Assembly (NCBI GenBank): GCA_018873245.2
Contig: JAEMBT020000008.1
Location: 8,648,238-8,712,237 of the forward strand
Length of the DNA stretch: 64,000 nt
DNA from: Archegozetes longisetosus
Taxonomy: Eukaryota > Arthropoda > Arachnida > Sarcoptiformes > Trhypochthoniidae
Direction of reading: 5' to 3'
The first letter of the stretch is position 1. Each line of letters starts with the position of its first letter. The translations under genes were made by a program, and so were the position numbers. The notes beneath the pieces were generated by a model. The model was given only the letters and a program-made list of their open reading frames with translations. It did not search any database and was not told the DNA's origin. This document shows, one piece after another, positions 10,035 to 23,600 of the stretch.

Positions 10035-10708
10035 TTCAAGAAAGTTCCTAATCGAATTTTTTAAAAATTGACTTAATGTATTGTCATACCATAACTTGAG
10101 CCTCATAATTCTATCAATTCAGGTCTTCGAAATTCAATCTGTTTATGCCGCATTAGATGAAATTATAATCACTGAAAGAAAGATACAAGTTCTACTGCCT
10201 TTTTCATTCACTTTTAATCATTATTAATTAGGATTTTGCTTCCATTAAAAAAATCTTATTCTCACAATAAGTAATGGGATCAAACATTGATGTGATTTTT
10301 CTCCATGATATAACTTTCCTATATAGAACTTTCTAGTGCTAACACAACGGTATATAAAATCAATAAAACAGCAGGTAAATTTATTAAATTTTTATTTGAA
10401 AATCAACTGATTTTTCTGAACAGTACTGACAAACCGACTTTAACCAGTAGATATGGAGAATCTATAATAGACCTAACAGCTTCTAATCAAACCTATTGAC
10501 ATATGAACGATAGGAAAGCGAAAATGTAGAATCAAATTCAGATCATTGTTATAACAGTTTCTCAATGAATACCGAAAATAATACTAATCATAGCAACTTA
10601 AACAACAGCATTGATTAATATCCATTAAATCATGTCAGCAAAAAATACTGTTTCAAAAAGGCCGATTGAGTTCACTTCAAACAACTAGTAGAGCAAATAC
10701 ATTTGATT

Positions 10709-11143
10709 GGGTCTGGCTTTGTTCACTGACAGCCTGTTCACCGATGATCTGTTCACTGATTCAAGGTTTCTTTTATAAAATTCGTCAAAATTTTCATATA
10801 CTTCTATTTCAATCGCTTTGTTAAGTTAGGTTATATTAGGTTAGGCCAGATTGTTGGGTTAGATTTTGCTATGCTAGGTCAGGTTTTATGTTTGAACAGG
10901 TTAAGATGGATTAGGTTAGGTTGTCATATTATTAGGTCGGATGAAAAGTAATTGTACATTCATATCTCCTTAGGTCTCATGTTAGGTTTGGTTCGGTTAT
11001 GTTAGTTTTTATGTTCGGATAGGTTAGGTTACGTTAGCCTCGATTATATATAAAAATCTTTTCATATTTAAAGATCTCAGTAAATCCGCTGTCAGTGAAT
11101 AGGTTGTCCGTGAACAGGCTGTCGGAGGAAAGAGCCTGATCCC
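10709..11143. mobile_element. Foldback element with AGGTTA-rich centre
   Basis: Inverted ends at about 10709-10790 (GGGTCTGGCTTTGTTCACTG) and 11060-11143 share the 'GACAGCCTGTTCA' block as inverted copies. The middle is a degenerate AGGTTAGGTT tract. There is no coding sequence. It fits a MITE or foldback element of about 435 bp. I found no convincing target duplication. Confidence 0.65.
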
Positions 11144-11538
11144 TTTTGGTAATTTCGAAAACGAAGACAAAGATAGACTAAAAGGTTAAGCGCTGAGTTC
11201 ACTGCACTCTACGAAAATTAAGAAATATATTTCTCAAAGTATGGAAATTTGAATCTTATGTTCAGTTTTTCAATAAGCACTGTTAGCTATTAAAGTCGCT
11301 AAAATGGTTAAACACTGTTTCGGATCAATAACATAAATAGTTCGACAATGAGTCGAGTCGGCTAAATGCGTAATTTAGCTTCAGTTGATAAAAATGAAAT
11401 CATTTCAAATCACTTAAGCCGTATTCTATTTCAGAAACACTCAAGCAGTTTGTGTCTGTTGGTATTCGAAATTAAAATCTTAAACTCATAGGAAGTTCGA
11501 TTAAAGTTAAAGTATGGTATGATTTCTTGGATCTCGAA

Positions 11539-11540
<2 letters not shown>

Positions 11541-11572
<32 letters not shown>
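11541..11572. repeat. (AT)16 microsatellite
   Basis: Sixteen uninterrupted AT dinucleotides. Confidence 0.98.
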
Positions 11573-11575
<3 letters not shown>

Positions 11576-11619
11576 ATTTAATCCCAATAGATGACCTTTA
11601 ATTTCCAAATTTTTATATC

Positions 11620-12190
11620 GAATACTTTTTTTTGAAGAAGAGCCTTAAGTTTAAGATTAAGAGCATAAAAAGCATTAAACACTACATTTAAATTGAAAGG
11701 GAGTCCCAATTGCTAAAAGTTTACAACTAATTCTAATTTGATGTTACTGTCAAACTTTTAGCTTGACTCCAGTACAAATTGGTGTGAATCAGAGTTAGCA
11801 CGAATAGCTATTTGTAAAGTAGCCAAATTATTCATATGTCATTAATCGTATGTTGTTATTGTAGTTAAAATATAAATACAGCTAAACCACTCTACCTTGA
11901 ACAAGTAGTTAAGCCCTTTCTATAAAGATATAAGTAAATTCATAACAAACTAAGGCTTTATTTTGGTCTTTATCAGAAGGGTCTTAACTACGTGTTCAAG
12001 ACAAAGAGATTTAGTTGTACTTTTCGCGATAAGACTTATCAACTACTTATATCTAAACTTATATCATTTTGCAATTTATTAAGAGTTGAATAATTACATG
12101 AAATCCAAACTTATATGTGTATATATCTTAATTTACGCCTTCTAGTGCTTTAGTCTTAGACCTAAGGCTCTTCTCCAAAAAAGTATACAT
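11620..12190. mobile_element. Foldback MITE, AAGAAGAGCCTTA ends
   Basis: Outer inverted ends at about 11622-11665 (TTTTTGAAGAAGAGCCTTAA) and 12130-12190 enclose a second inverted pair at about 11880-11930 and 11970-12015 (TTGAACAAGTAGTTAAG and its inverted copy). The terminal motif recurs in the hairpin at 58448-58595, so this is a dispersed family. No coding capacity. Confidence 0.6.
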
Positions 12191-12434
12191 ATGATTTAAT
12201 ATTTACCGAAGATAAATATTGTATAACTAGATTAGAAAACATTTGATGAATAATTCTAAATTTAAAATTCTATTAATGCTTAAAAACGTATTTTATCAAG
12301 AACTGATTCGTAAAAGGGTTAATTTCTAACCAAAGTAGATCTGTAAAATAAATTTGAGATTAAAAGCTTTCAATTATTGAACGGTTCTCATAATTTAATG
12401 TACTTTATTGAATTTATGTACAAGTAAATAATCA

Positions 12435-12937
12435 GTGATTAAATTTTCCTCCTCTATTATAAGAAATCCCAGAATTCTCGAGTCTCAGAGCCAAAATTTT
12501 TTGAGACTCGAGAAGTTCACTTCTCAAAAATATCATGCTCTAATTCAAATAGACTTTGTTAGGATTAAGGATCACTCAAATATAGCTGCAAATGAAGAGC
12601 AGATCATTTACCTAAAGAATTATTAAACTAGATTAAAGTCAATCAGTATATAATTTATTTCGGCTCTCATTCACCAAAATAATTTAGGAATCAATCACTA
12701 CATGAATGGAATGAGGGATCAGGTTCTTATCAAAAGCAATACAAACAAAAATCTTTTCATCAATTTATGACAGATTAAAAACCAAAAACTTTAAATCAAA
12801 GTACGTCAGAACTCAATTTATCTGAAGTCACGGATATTTTAAATCACACTTAGTGCGATTTAACATATCTAATCATTATTTATGTGAATGCAAGAAAGCT
12901 GTCTCACTTGTTATGAGAATACGATAGTGTTGGACAT
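12435..12937. other. Intergenic, nothing recognised
   Basis: AT-rich. A short open frame at 12435-12626 has no recognisable motif and is probably chance. Confidence 0.4.
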
Positions 12938-13034
12938 CAGCTCAGTTCAGCTCAGCTCAGCTCACAGCTCACAGCACATAGCTCACAGCTCAAGCTTACT
13001 ACACTGAGCTGCCAGCTCAGCTTAGGTCAGCTCA
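12938..13034. repeat. GCTCA-rich low-complexity tract
   Basis: An imperfect array of CAGCTCA / CACAGCTCA words runs for about 95 bp. A shorter relative (CAGTTCACAGCTCAGCTCACAG-type) lies at about 13486-13514. Confidence 0.8.
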
Positions 13035-13514
13035 ATGGATAATAGTTTATGGAATTTGTTAGAGTCTACTATTCTTAAATGATTCATCCAAATAGAAATT
13101 TGACACTTTCAATGTAAAACCTATAAGTGATGTGCTGTATGGTCTAATGACGTTTAGTTTAACTTAAATGCTTTGCAATAATAGCCCATAGAAGACGATT
13201 CTAAAACGTTTTAACTTTAAGATAGTGTTAGATGTTCAATAATTTATTTCAAAAGATGTTTAGTGTGTTTAAATTCAATGCTTAAGCACTCTGATTCGGA
13301 ATAAACATTAGCTTAATGATTTGATACTTTAATTACCCATAATGTTAAATAACAAGATATTTGAAATCTAGATTATTTAAAACTCTTCGATTAAAATTTC
13401 TTATTTTGTAACTAATTTCCAGTATTTTTAATAAATATTGAAAATTTTCGCGAAAAATTTGGATTTATCAATCAGATTAGATCAGTCCAGTTCACAGCTC
13501 AGCTCACAGCTCAG

Positions 13515-16039
13515 GGTAACAGGGTCTATCACTAGCGATAAATATATGAATCAAAGACAACTTATTTATGAAATCAAAAGAGTAGGCCCTAATTGGTCCA
13601 TAAATCCAAAGTTATTAATACAAAACATACTTATTCAATCATTTTTAGAGTATTTGCGAACATAAACAGCTCTGTATTATAAATCATTTTTTAATAAGTT
13701 GTATATACGGCAAAATATTATCGTTAAAACTTTCCAAACGGTATAGACAGTTTATAAAGAACTTGTGTGGAATACAAACTAAACCAATTTTACCAAAAAA
13801 GTAGAGGTAGAGTAAGAAATACATTGCTTTGAAAAGGAATCCAAATCTTGAATTCAAAGACTCGACAAAATTGACTAAAAACTAGAGTAAATGTAAACTA
13901 TTTTTTCAGCTCTCTCTTTTCTGAATGCTTTATATAATTACTTATTTAAGAAATTGTTTTATTGTCAGAAAAGTGAAGCCAACGATCGTAAAAAATAAAA
14001 CTCGAGTCAAAACCCAAACGAATCGAGTTTCAAATAAAATATTAGAAAAGTAATATTATTTATTTGTTGTAATCGTAATTGCTTTGTAAACCCCATCGAG
14101 TCATAAAACGAAGTTTAAACAAATTCATAAATTATGGCGAACTCTGCTTCCTTAGCCTTCAAAACTTGTGCTTATCGTTAGCTATAATGAGTTAACTCCA
14201 ACTCTGGCAACTGGCCAAAAATGTCGGCCTTTTCGTACGTCGCTAACAGTTTGTACATAGATATAAGCAAACAATTATATATTTAAAAGCAGACTAAAAG
14301 TAGCTCAAATCAAACACATTTAATATTATTTTTGTCGACTTCAAAATCAATAACACTATTCTCTGACTTTTATTTTATTTATAATTAAATTACAAAATAT
14401 TAGATAAGAGCAAATCATTTATAAGTAGAGTTAAAATTGAATCCCCGGAAAAAACTTATTTTTATCAACTTAAAGGCTTGAAAACAAGGCTTACCTCAAA
14501 CTCAAAGTTAATGATCAGAGACTTGAATATCAATTAAATATAAAATCAACTGAGATATTAATCAAAACAACTCTTAATTAAATATCACTTAACAAAGTTG
14601 TGAAAAAAAGTTAAGTTTTGAACTTTTCAATATTTCAGTTCAAGTTTGACAATAAAATGAACTAATAATCGATTTTCATAATCCAATATGACAAATACGA
14701 ACTAAATATATTTCAATTTTTTAGTATTAACGAGAATTGAGCACAAAATAAATGTTAACAAGAATAAAAACTGTGAACAAGCATTCGTTGAATTATAATA
14801 AGCAGACATTTGATTTCTAAATTATCTTATCACGTGTTTTCTGGTTTATTGCAAATCGACCTTCAATTGAGAGTCAAATCCTATACACCATTACTATAGT
14901 GAATTCACTCTAACTAATCTCAAACCAGTCTTTCTAATGAAATGACTTAATCTTGTGTTTTAGTTATTGAAGCAGTGGTGTCATTCCAATCTAGTAACAA
15001 CCGGTTTCATTTAATCGCTAATTTTTTAAATATAAAACTATAATTATAAGCTATTTTAAATGACGATATTTAAGATATACCTGTTTTACTTAGGAAGAGG
15101 TAGCTAAATAAATGTTACGTGCGACTTGCTCTCGGGGGCGAAGAATAAAATTTGTGAACCACATGTAACGTCTGTGTTGGTTTTAGACCGGGATCGAGTC
15201 TATTACTTATGTTGTTAGCTACTCAATACAGTAAACCATTGATATTTGAACAATTAATAAAACTCATTTTAATTCACTGAGCGTTACACAAACTACACAA
15301 TTATCACATATATTAAGTTTATTTTACATGTTAGGAGTTGTCGAGTATTCATGAGATCTTACATATTAAAAAACCCTTTAGACAAAAAGTAAAACTCATA
15401 TATATATATATAACAATCTTCGACAATTGCTAATAAACGGCGGAAAATAAGTTTTTACTTACCCGCTTGCTTTTTTACTTAAAAAGTGCGTTTTGAACTC
15501 GTGCTTGCTCATTCTAACGCTTCAGAATTTTAATACTTAATCTGAAGTATTTAGTTGTAATCCTTGTAATTATAAGCTTATTCAGCCAAATATTTCTCTT
15601 AGAAATTGGAATTCAAACTATCCTATAGAGATTTGAAGACCTTTGAACTATTTCTCGTAATAGTTTGTACAATGCCTTCCTCAATTGCTTATCTATAGAT
15701 TTAAAAGATTTCAATCATGAGTAGCGTCGGTTAATTCTGAATAAAATCATTAGTCTTTTAATAGAAAGGCTTACTCTAGTTTTTAAAATACTGAACGCTT
15801 TATTTGAAATCAACTAGAAAAATCTGTATTAATATTGAATTATAACAGTAATGACATTAGTTGAGGTTTAAATTCTTGTATGTAGTATAATTTTGAGAAA
15901 AACACAAATAAAACATGCTTATTTCAAGATATTTTTGTACTTTTTTAAAAACTATTTTAGAAACTTTAGCGTGCTTATAATCCACCGTTTATTTATTACA
16001 TTAAGTAACTGATCAAGGTGTAGTAGTGAAGGGGAGCGA
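13515..16039. other. Long intergenic stretch, nothing recognised
   Basis: AT-rich with stops in every frame. A less AT-rich patch near 15112-15190 is flanked by TTACGTG and its inverted form CATGTAACG and could be the end of an old element. No gene or RNA was seen. Confidence 0.4.
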
Positions 16040-16712
16040 ACGATATCGTTAGGTTCGGATATATCTCGGGAACCACTGGACATAATTGGCCAACCGAGGT
16101 ATCAAAATGTTCAGCTCGAAGAACTGAATCCATTGATGTATCACATTCGAGTGTGGGGATCAAAAACCCCCTTGGACCCATTAGCTCGGATTCACCCTTT
16201 TGATACTGCACTTGACCACTTCTGACCCGAGCATGGCCAATTCTGGTGAAGTCCCGATGGGAGTAGCTGACCCCGCCAAGTGATATGTCATTGGACTCAG
16301 GAAATCGAACTGAGCATTTTGACATCTCACTTGATCAATTATCACAAGAAGTTCTCGAGATATCCATCTTTGGTTTAGTACTTCGTAATGGATAAACCTG
16401 AATTTCTCAATTCGTAAACCAAACAAGCCTGATATAAATTAAGGGAGAATAGGTTAGATCGCGAAGCGACCTAACCTATTATACCTTAGTTCAAATAAAG
16501 TTTGATTAGGGTTATAACTTTGTAAAGCCAGATTTATCCATTTCCGAAGGAGTTAGGTCTGGTGGCCAGAAGTTGTCAGATTCGGGTTGGAAGTGGCCAA
16601 GTGTAGTATCAAAATGTTCAGCTCAACGAACTGAATTCAGTGATGTATCATACTTTGGGATAGTAGTTCGAAAACCCCTTTAGACTTATTAGCCCTGATT
16701 CATCCATATTAA
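16040..16712. mobile_element. Two partial copies of the palindromic MITE family
   Basis: 16245-16712 matches the complete element at 51638-52137 but lacks its left end. It keeps the central palindrome (GGTTAGATCGCGAAGCGACC, 16451-16470) and the right end (CTTATTAGCCCTGATTCATCC-like). 16040-16196 matches only the right end of the same family, so two copies lie head to tail or one was inserted by another. Short open frames here have no coding support. Confidence 0.75.
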
Positions 16713-16768
16713 CAAATCAAATATAAGTATCTGTATGATTACTTCAAATGAACTATGCTTTAGCCTAT

Positions 16769-17300
16769 AAAGGAGAATGGCCATTTTGGCCCCCCTAAAG
16801 TGCAATGATACCTATATCATTTGAAAGGTCTCTTCGAGTACTATAAGAATATATAAAGAATGGGTCAATTGAGACATCCCTATGACCAGCATGGCCAAAA
16901 ATTACGTTAATTGGAGGTAGTAGTCTTACCCCTTCGACCTATATATCATTGGATTGAGTTCACCGAGTTGAAAATCTGGGTACCATGTTTGACCCTGTAA
17001 AGTGACCTTTGACTCTACCATGTGACCTATTACTTCAAACTCTACCTCAAATTCATCATATAGGATATCATTGGAATCACCTTGTACATAAATCGTTCGT
17101 GGCGGTGTCTGTTCCATGATGATATAAATTCTGATTTGACACTTTCGAGTAAACATACTATACACACATATATATATATATTCTTGATCAGAATGATGAG
17201 AAGAGTTCGTTGATATATATTTCATTCATGAAAAGCGATTTTGAAAAAATCGATTTTTCGAAAAAAGTAAGTCCCGCCAATCCCCTGTAATTCGGTCACG
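16769..17300. other. Unidentified repeat-like DNA
   Basis: Moderately GC-rich relative to its surroundings, with GTGACC/TGACC words repeated near 16990-17040. A 99-codon minus-strand frame here shows no recognisable domain. It may be part of another transposon family whose other copies are outside the window. Confidence 0.3.
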
Positions 17301-17559
17301 GTTGACTTTTTTGCTTTAATTCTTTCACCATTCGACTCAGCACATCTGGGATTACACTATTTACACGCTGTGTGCAATTTTCAGTTTATACAATTTTTAG
17401 CGGCTCGGGGATGCTCCGATTTACGTACTTGAAGAGATCTATCGAATGACAATTTTCAGCCAACTTACATAAGATTTGGGCATTCTCTTTGATGTGGAGC
17501 CTGAAAAATGATACATTAATACCTGCTGATAGTTTTAACGCCAAGTGAACACATGTGTG

Positions 17560-17720
17560 ACAATCGGGTCTTTGTTTTACGGAGACGATTGAGGAAGAAG
17601 ATATTTTGAGTGAAGCACTTACATTAACGATTACTCAAAGAGGAAATCGAACAATTGAAGAGGTGAAGATAAATAGCTATGGTTTAATGCGCCAATTATG
17701 TGGGACGTCAGTAATTTAAC
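17560..17720 (+). other. Short open frame of unknown nature
   Basis: About 45 codons (TETIEEEDILSEALTLTITQ...) are open and fairly balanced in composition, ending in TAA. There is no clear start and no match I recognise. It may be an exon or a transposon scrap. Confidence 0.15.
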
Positions 17721-18489
17721 AATGACAACTAACAGACAATTTACAGTTGAATATGTCAATCATAATCAAAATATTGTCCGTAAAAATCTTTGCTATGTAG
17801 TGAGATGATTGATATCTTATGGTTATTTACTAACCGAATTTTGAGAAGTTATTTTGTTTCGGTGTACTTAATATAGAGCTTTGCTTTCAACTCCTAAATG
17901 AAAGCATAAAAAGCATTCAGAATTTTAAAACTGCAAAGTTGAATGAATCTAATAAATCAAAAATGAATCAAACATGGAACTACGATGTATAAATGATTAA
18001 ACTTCACTCATGTATTAGTTGAAATTTTCATAAACTCATTTTTACTATATAGAAATGAATGCAATGACAAAGCACATGCAACTTTGAAGTGAATTTAGCT
18101 ACTAAGAGCTTTATTGTAGCTAGTATATGTATTAAAAGCAGTCATAATATTAATCAATTGATTTCTTATTCAAATAGCTTTGTTATTATTACAAATTCTT
18201 AAAATCACATTAAATATTCCTTATAACAAACAGAATTCGATTCATAAATTAAATAAAATTAAATATCTAAATCTAAATTTTTCTGATAAAACACTTATGA
18301 AAACTTCTATTGACTTTAGTTAATAACTAAGATCATTCCCTGATTCATAATTGCATATATCTAAATTATATTATACATTTTTGGAAGCGTTTGATTTGAG
18401 GCATTTTATGGCCAAATTGAGAAACGAAACGATAATTTGAAGTATAAAATAATAAAAATGACACGAGTAAACACTAGTAATTGAAAAAT
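17721..18489. other. Intergenic, nothing recognised
   Basis: AT-rich DNA below the 3' end of RCC1-kinase copy A. Confidence 0.4.
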
Positions 18490-20680
18490 TTAAGATTTAA
18501 TGGTGTTCTTAGAATGTTCTTTCAGTTTGAGTCTAAGGAATAACGAATGAAAGATTTCATCGCAATTATTCATAGTTTTCGACTCTAGTTCTTGTTCATT
18601 CTTCAACTCTTCTAAACTTAAAGCCCAGTAGTCCTTTTCATTTAGAATTTGTTCACAAGTCGGACGTTTGTTTCTCTGGGTTAATGTCATTCTTTCAGTT
18701 AAATCAAATAATTTCGAATACTTCAACTCTAAATTCGAATTTTCTCCTATAGGTCTGAAAATGATAGAAAATGAAAAATCAAAATCTAATTGAAGTGAAA
18801 ATATTACTCATTAATGTCAATCTTGAATAATTCCTGAATGATAATTCCTAAGCTATAAATGTCTACTTTGAAATCGTATTTTGTTCCATTCGCTACTTCA
18901 GGTGCCATATAATTACGGGTTCCGACGCACTCAGTACGTGATTGACTTATAAAATCGTGAGCAACTGCCAAACCAAAGTCAGCTAGCTTGACGAACCTAC
19001 CATTTAGTCCATTAGTTATCAGTATATTGGTTGGTTTCAAATCTCTGTGGATTATATTTTGTTTATGTAAGAAGTCCACACATTCGAGGATTTCTGTAAA
19101 TAATTCACTTGATATATAATAACCCAAAGCAGTTAATATTTCATTGGCTTTTTGATTCAGTTCTTGATTCAATTTATTGATCACGTCCTTCAGTGTAAAT
19201 GAACACAATTCCATCTGAATGTGTAATAAAAATGTATTGTTTGGTTCGAATACATTATGGCTTGAGCTGAAGTTTTGCTCATATTCATACATTTTATATC
19301 CATTTAATTCATAATAATTGTCTTCAATCCAGATAGATTCTAATTTCACTACTAAATCACTGTTTAATCTTCTTAAAATATCTATTTCTCGCTCAACATA
19401 TTTGCCACTCGATGCAAAGACGGGAATTTCTATCTCTTTTGTTACTCTTCCACAAATTGTTTTATTAATTGGGATTTTCTTAATAGCATAAAATAAATTA
19501 TTCTTCTTATTCTTTGCTGCGCACACAATACCATAACTTCCGGAAGCTATAAACTTGTATTCAATGAATTCTTTATTATACCTCCCGTTTCCCGTGTCCT
19601 TCAATTGAATTGTTTTGCTTGTGATTTGAAAATAATGAGCGAAAACTTCATCTAAACTTCTGAATTGTGTCTCGGATGGAGTTTTGATCACTCTACCAGC
19701 TTTAGCCCAAGTAAAAATACCTGGTTTTGAAAACTTACCCCAAATGAAAATTATTTGTTGTTTTGATAAAGCCATTGAACTGCTATAACGAAAATCTGAT
19801 GCGATATCAATGAATTTGATTTTAGTTTTCAATTTCAGAGGAGTTTCACTTTGCACTTTGATTTTTTCATCTCCGAGTTGTCCGAATGCATTACTACCGA
19901 ACACATAAATATCTCCATCATGTGATAATAACAAACTGTGTTCTGCACCACAACTTATTTTATCAAAAATTTGATTAATTTCGATGAGTTTAGGCACATT
20001 TATAGATTCATCTTTATTTAGCTTTTCGAAACCCAGTTGTCCCCAATAATTATGACCCCAACTATATACATTTCCGTTCTCTGTTAAAGCCATTGAATGT
20101 TTATAACCACATGCAATAGCTTTAACTTTTCTCCATTAAATCCCTTCACAAGGCATGGTATTAACACATCATCATTATGTCCATTCCCAATCTGTCCCTT
20201 CCAATTACAACCCCATGCATAAACTTGACCATCAATTGTCAATGTAAGTAAATGACGCCAACCACAACAGATCTCAATTATATGTTTATCACTTAAATAT
20301 TTATTTAATTCTGGTTTACATATCTTTTCATCATCTATACCGTTCCCTAATAATCCATCTTTGTTCAAACCCCAGCTATAAACTTTTCCATCAATGGTGC
20401 GCGCGACTGTATGATACCAACTATTCTTGAATTCAATAATTTGTTTATTGCTTAAATCTTCGTTAATGATTGACTCATTCACTTCATTCTCGTGACCAAA
20501 ACCTAAAACTCCATAACTATTACCACCGAAAGCATATGTTTTATCATCGTTTGTAACAATGAATACATTACTTTTATAACCATGGTCTTTGAAAACATAA
20601 AGAAATTTAATACTTTTAATAAAATCTTTACTTAATTTCAGTTCATTCAGAATTTTATATTTACTAATAGTTTCAGACAT
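18490..20680 (-). pseudogene. RCC1-repeat/protein-kinase fusion, copy A (one frameshift)
   Basis: The reading frame starts at ATG 20678-20680 (MSETISKY). About six RCC1-type repeats (GxVYxWGxNxxGxLGxG) are followed by a kinase with the ATP lysine (YAIKK), HRDLKPTN, ADFGLA and APE, so the catalytic set is intact. An intron at 18755-18807 (53 nt, GTAATA...TTTCAG) joins to a last exon 18490-18754, placed exactly as in copies B and C. The frame breaks once: a T run at 20127-20130 has four bases where copies B and C have five, so one base is lost within an RCC1 repeat. Otherwise there is no decay, and total length matches about 712 residues. It is either a very young pseudogene or a homopolymer sequencing error. 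The order (RCC1 then kinase) is the reverse of NEK8/NEK9. Kinase features suggest the eIF2-alpha-kinase/WEE-like neighbourhood, which is inference. Confidence 0.85.
18755..18807 (-). other. Intron of RCC1-kinase copy A
   Basis: GT at 18807-18806, polypyrimidine tract, AG at 18756-18755. It splits an Asn-Glu region in phase 2 and leads to a (P)IGENSNLELKYSKLF exon that aligns with copy B. Confidence 0.85.
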
Positions 20681-20699
20681 TTTGTAATTGTCACGCAAA

Positions 20700-23600
20700 A
20701 TCTATTCAATAATTATATGATAATCTGAATTTCTATATTTTGATATTTTAATAGAAAAATAGGTAATTAAATCTCCTAGAAATCAATGATAAGGGTATCT
20801 GATTAATAAAAATTTTAGATAAGAAAATATGTATTGTCCACTAAGGTTTCAAAAATTCAATTTATCGATAAAACTCAGGGTACTGTATAAAACCGATGAG
20901 TCATTACTATTATTTTCTTATCTCCTGCTTATCACTTGAATAAGCGATTATATGAACATACTACTCGTTAAATAAAATAAATTTAATTGAATTTTCACTT
21001 ATTCGAAATCCATAAGATTTCGAACGAATAATTTGCTATTATTGTTGCAAAATATTTTAAAATTAAAAATTCTATACCACAATCAATTAAAAATATAAGT
21101 ACAGTATCAAAATTTGAAAATTGTTTCATTTGTTTTTAAAATTATTATATGACTTCTTGATTAAAGTCTTAGTAATGAAATAATTATAAATCCATTATAA
21201 AATTGTTGACTTGGCCATATCAAATGTGGAAGAGTATATTCCCAAATTTGTAGGCGCATAAATTATATATCATTGAACTCAACAACATGAATATTCGAAT
21301 TCTTTCGAAGTTAGTTCAAAAATTCTACTTTTATAGATCTAATAAGTCGAATTTCGATTTGAGCTTTATTCAGTAAATAGAACAAAGCAAACAGCAGTCA
21401 AATATAATATTCGTGACATTGAGGTCACTCTTATGGTAAATTCCATGTTATTTTTATTTAACTTTCCCTCCATTTGATATGCTGATAAATTTCGAGTTCT
21501 CTGTTAAACTGTCAGCATTTACCTCATCTTCTTCTACACTTTTACTTTAAATCGTCCACGCTTTCACCAATTATAAGTTCGCATTTTTTGGAAATGTTCC
21601 TGTATTTAGTTTCTTGAAAGTGTGGTTCCGAGTTTATAAATTTTTAGGCCCGTATGCACAACTCTATTTAAAACGGGTTTAAGTTTTAAACTCAACTTAA
21701 AACCTGAAACGCATTTCAAAACTCGTTGCACAATAAATGTTTAAAACGGTTTAGTTAAGTCTCGACTAGTGCATATCGACCTTAGTGTTTATGAGAAATT
21801 TTATTTAACGACTTTGAAAGTAGCCTTAATGTCACAAATTTTCATTTGACTTCTATTTCCTTTTATTTCGTATGTTAAATGAAGCTTAAATCGAAATTCG
21901 ACCTATTGGACCGAAAAGTCGAGTTTTCGGATACGAATTCATTTAGACTTGTCAAGGTGAGCCTAGCGATATGTAATTTATGCCTATAACGCCTGTAACA
22001 TGTTCGTCCGCATTTGTTATAGTCCGGCCAATTTTTCTATATTTGTGTATTGCAATGACTGAGGTCTGAATTCTCTGAACACTGAATTCAGACGATTTCA
22101 TGATATTACCGCGCAAATGGAACTATTTCGCGAACGACATTGCCGCAAGTATCTTTCGCGCGGTAGTGTCGTGTACACTGTAATGTCGTGTTAGAAATTC
22201 AAACAAGTCAATACATAACTCTAAATTCGGCATTGATTTATTTTTAGAAAAATCTGACTTTTTCATGTTCATTTTTACCGACAGTGAGATAAAAACTAAT
22301 TAATTTTTAAATTAAGTAACTGATGAAAAGTTTTCTTATATTTTACATTATTTTTTAAAGAGAAAAGCTCTCAATGATTTTTTATTTTCCATTCAAGAAC
22401 TCAGTAATATTTGCTAGAAAATTGTTTTAGCTGTTATAGGTTTACATCTTAAATATCGTTCAAAACGAAGATATGAAGAATACATGTTCTTTAGTAGAAA
22501 TCCACGAGCTATTACAAGAATTGAGCAAAATAATTGCATTTCAATAACATTTAAATTGTTACCATAATAAAAATTAAGATAAAAGGAGTTCTACTGACCA
22601 TTAACTGATGCTATACAATAGCCAGTTCATTGATTAATAAAAATTCGAAAATTTTTAATTCTGTAGTTGAAACGTTAAGATTGGATAAAATAATTCTAAA
22701 CTGATTCCGTATGTCCTACACTCTAATCAGAATCTTAAAAATAAGTAAACTATTGTAATTTACAAGTTATTAATTTAATTTTTAATTAACTAGTGGCTAT
22801 TTTATGACGAATGCTGCTTAATATTTTTTAATAAGATATTCTTATCGATTTTTTAGTCCAATAACTAATTTATGATTCATAAGGTTTTGATAACTTCAAC
22901 GAGTTTGACTTGGTTACAAGCAACTGATCGGTGAGTAGGGAGTAAGTTGCCTATAAACAGGTTTGCTTGTATCTCAACTCTTTAACATATGACTGGATTA
23001 ATTGGTGCTTAATAAATTATTTGCTAACAGTCTGGTTTGTCCATGACTGAGTGACCAATAATTGAGTCAAACCGTGTATGCACAGGTTTAAGTTAATTTG
23101 AATCGAAAGGACAATATATTTGAGAAAATATCTAATTTTTTTAGTGGTTGTCATGTACTGGTTATTAGAAATGTTTAGTAACTCATTTAAAGAAAAATCT
23201 ATAACAAACAGAAAAATGGGTTTCATTTTCAAACTCTGTTTTTAAAAATACGTTAAAAAATAAAATTTGATGTGTCTTATCCGACTTGTTCGTAATATAC
23301 TCGAAGTCTCTTTTGATGAATTGATGATTTTCTTGTGAGCAGTCATTTCGACCACTTATGATGTGAATAGTTTAAACATTTTATCAGTTAGAATGAACTG
23401 ATTATTTGTTAAAGTTATGTTATCAAGCAATTAAATCTTATATTATATTTTACAAAGATCTAAATTTGTAATTGCAATTTTCACGTGTTTCGTCACTCCA
23501 TCTCAAGAAGCATTTTAGTTCAAACTACTAAAATTTTCCATTTGTAAACATGAAATACATACAGTACATCAATAAAGTAGCTTTAAAATTATTCTTTTCA

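Noticed and set aside
15996..16426. Two overlapping minus-strand frames (109 and 81 codons)
   Set aside because: They fall inside a non-coding MITE family. The better copy at 51638-52137 does not conserve them.
16926..17225. 99-codon minus-strand frame
   Set aside because: It has no recognisable domain and lies in repeat-like sequence with no promoter or splice context.
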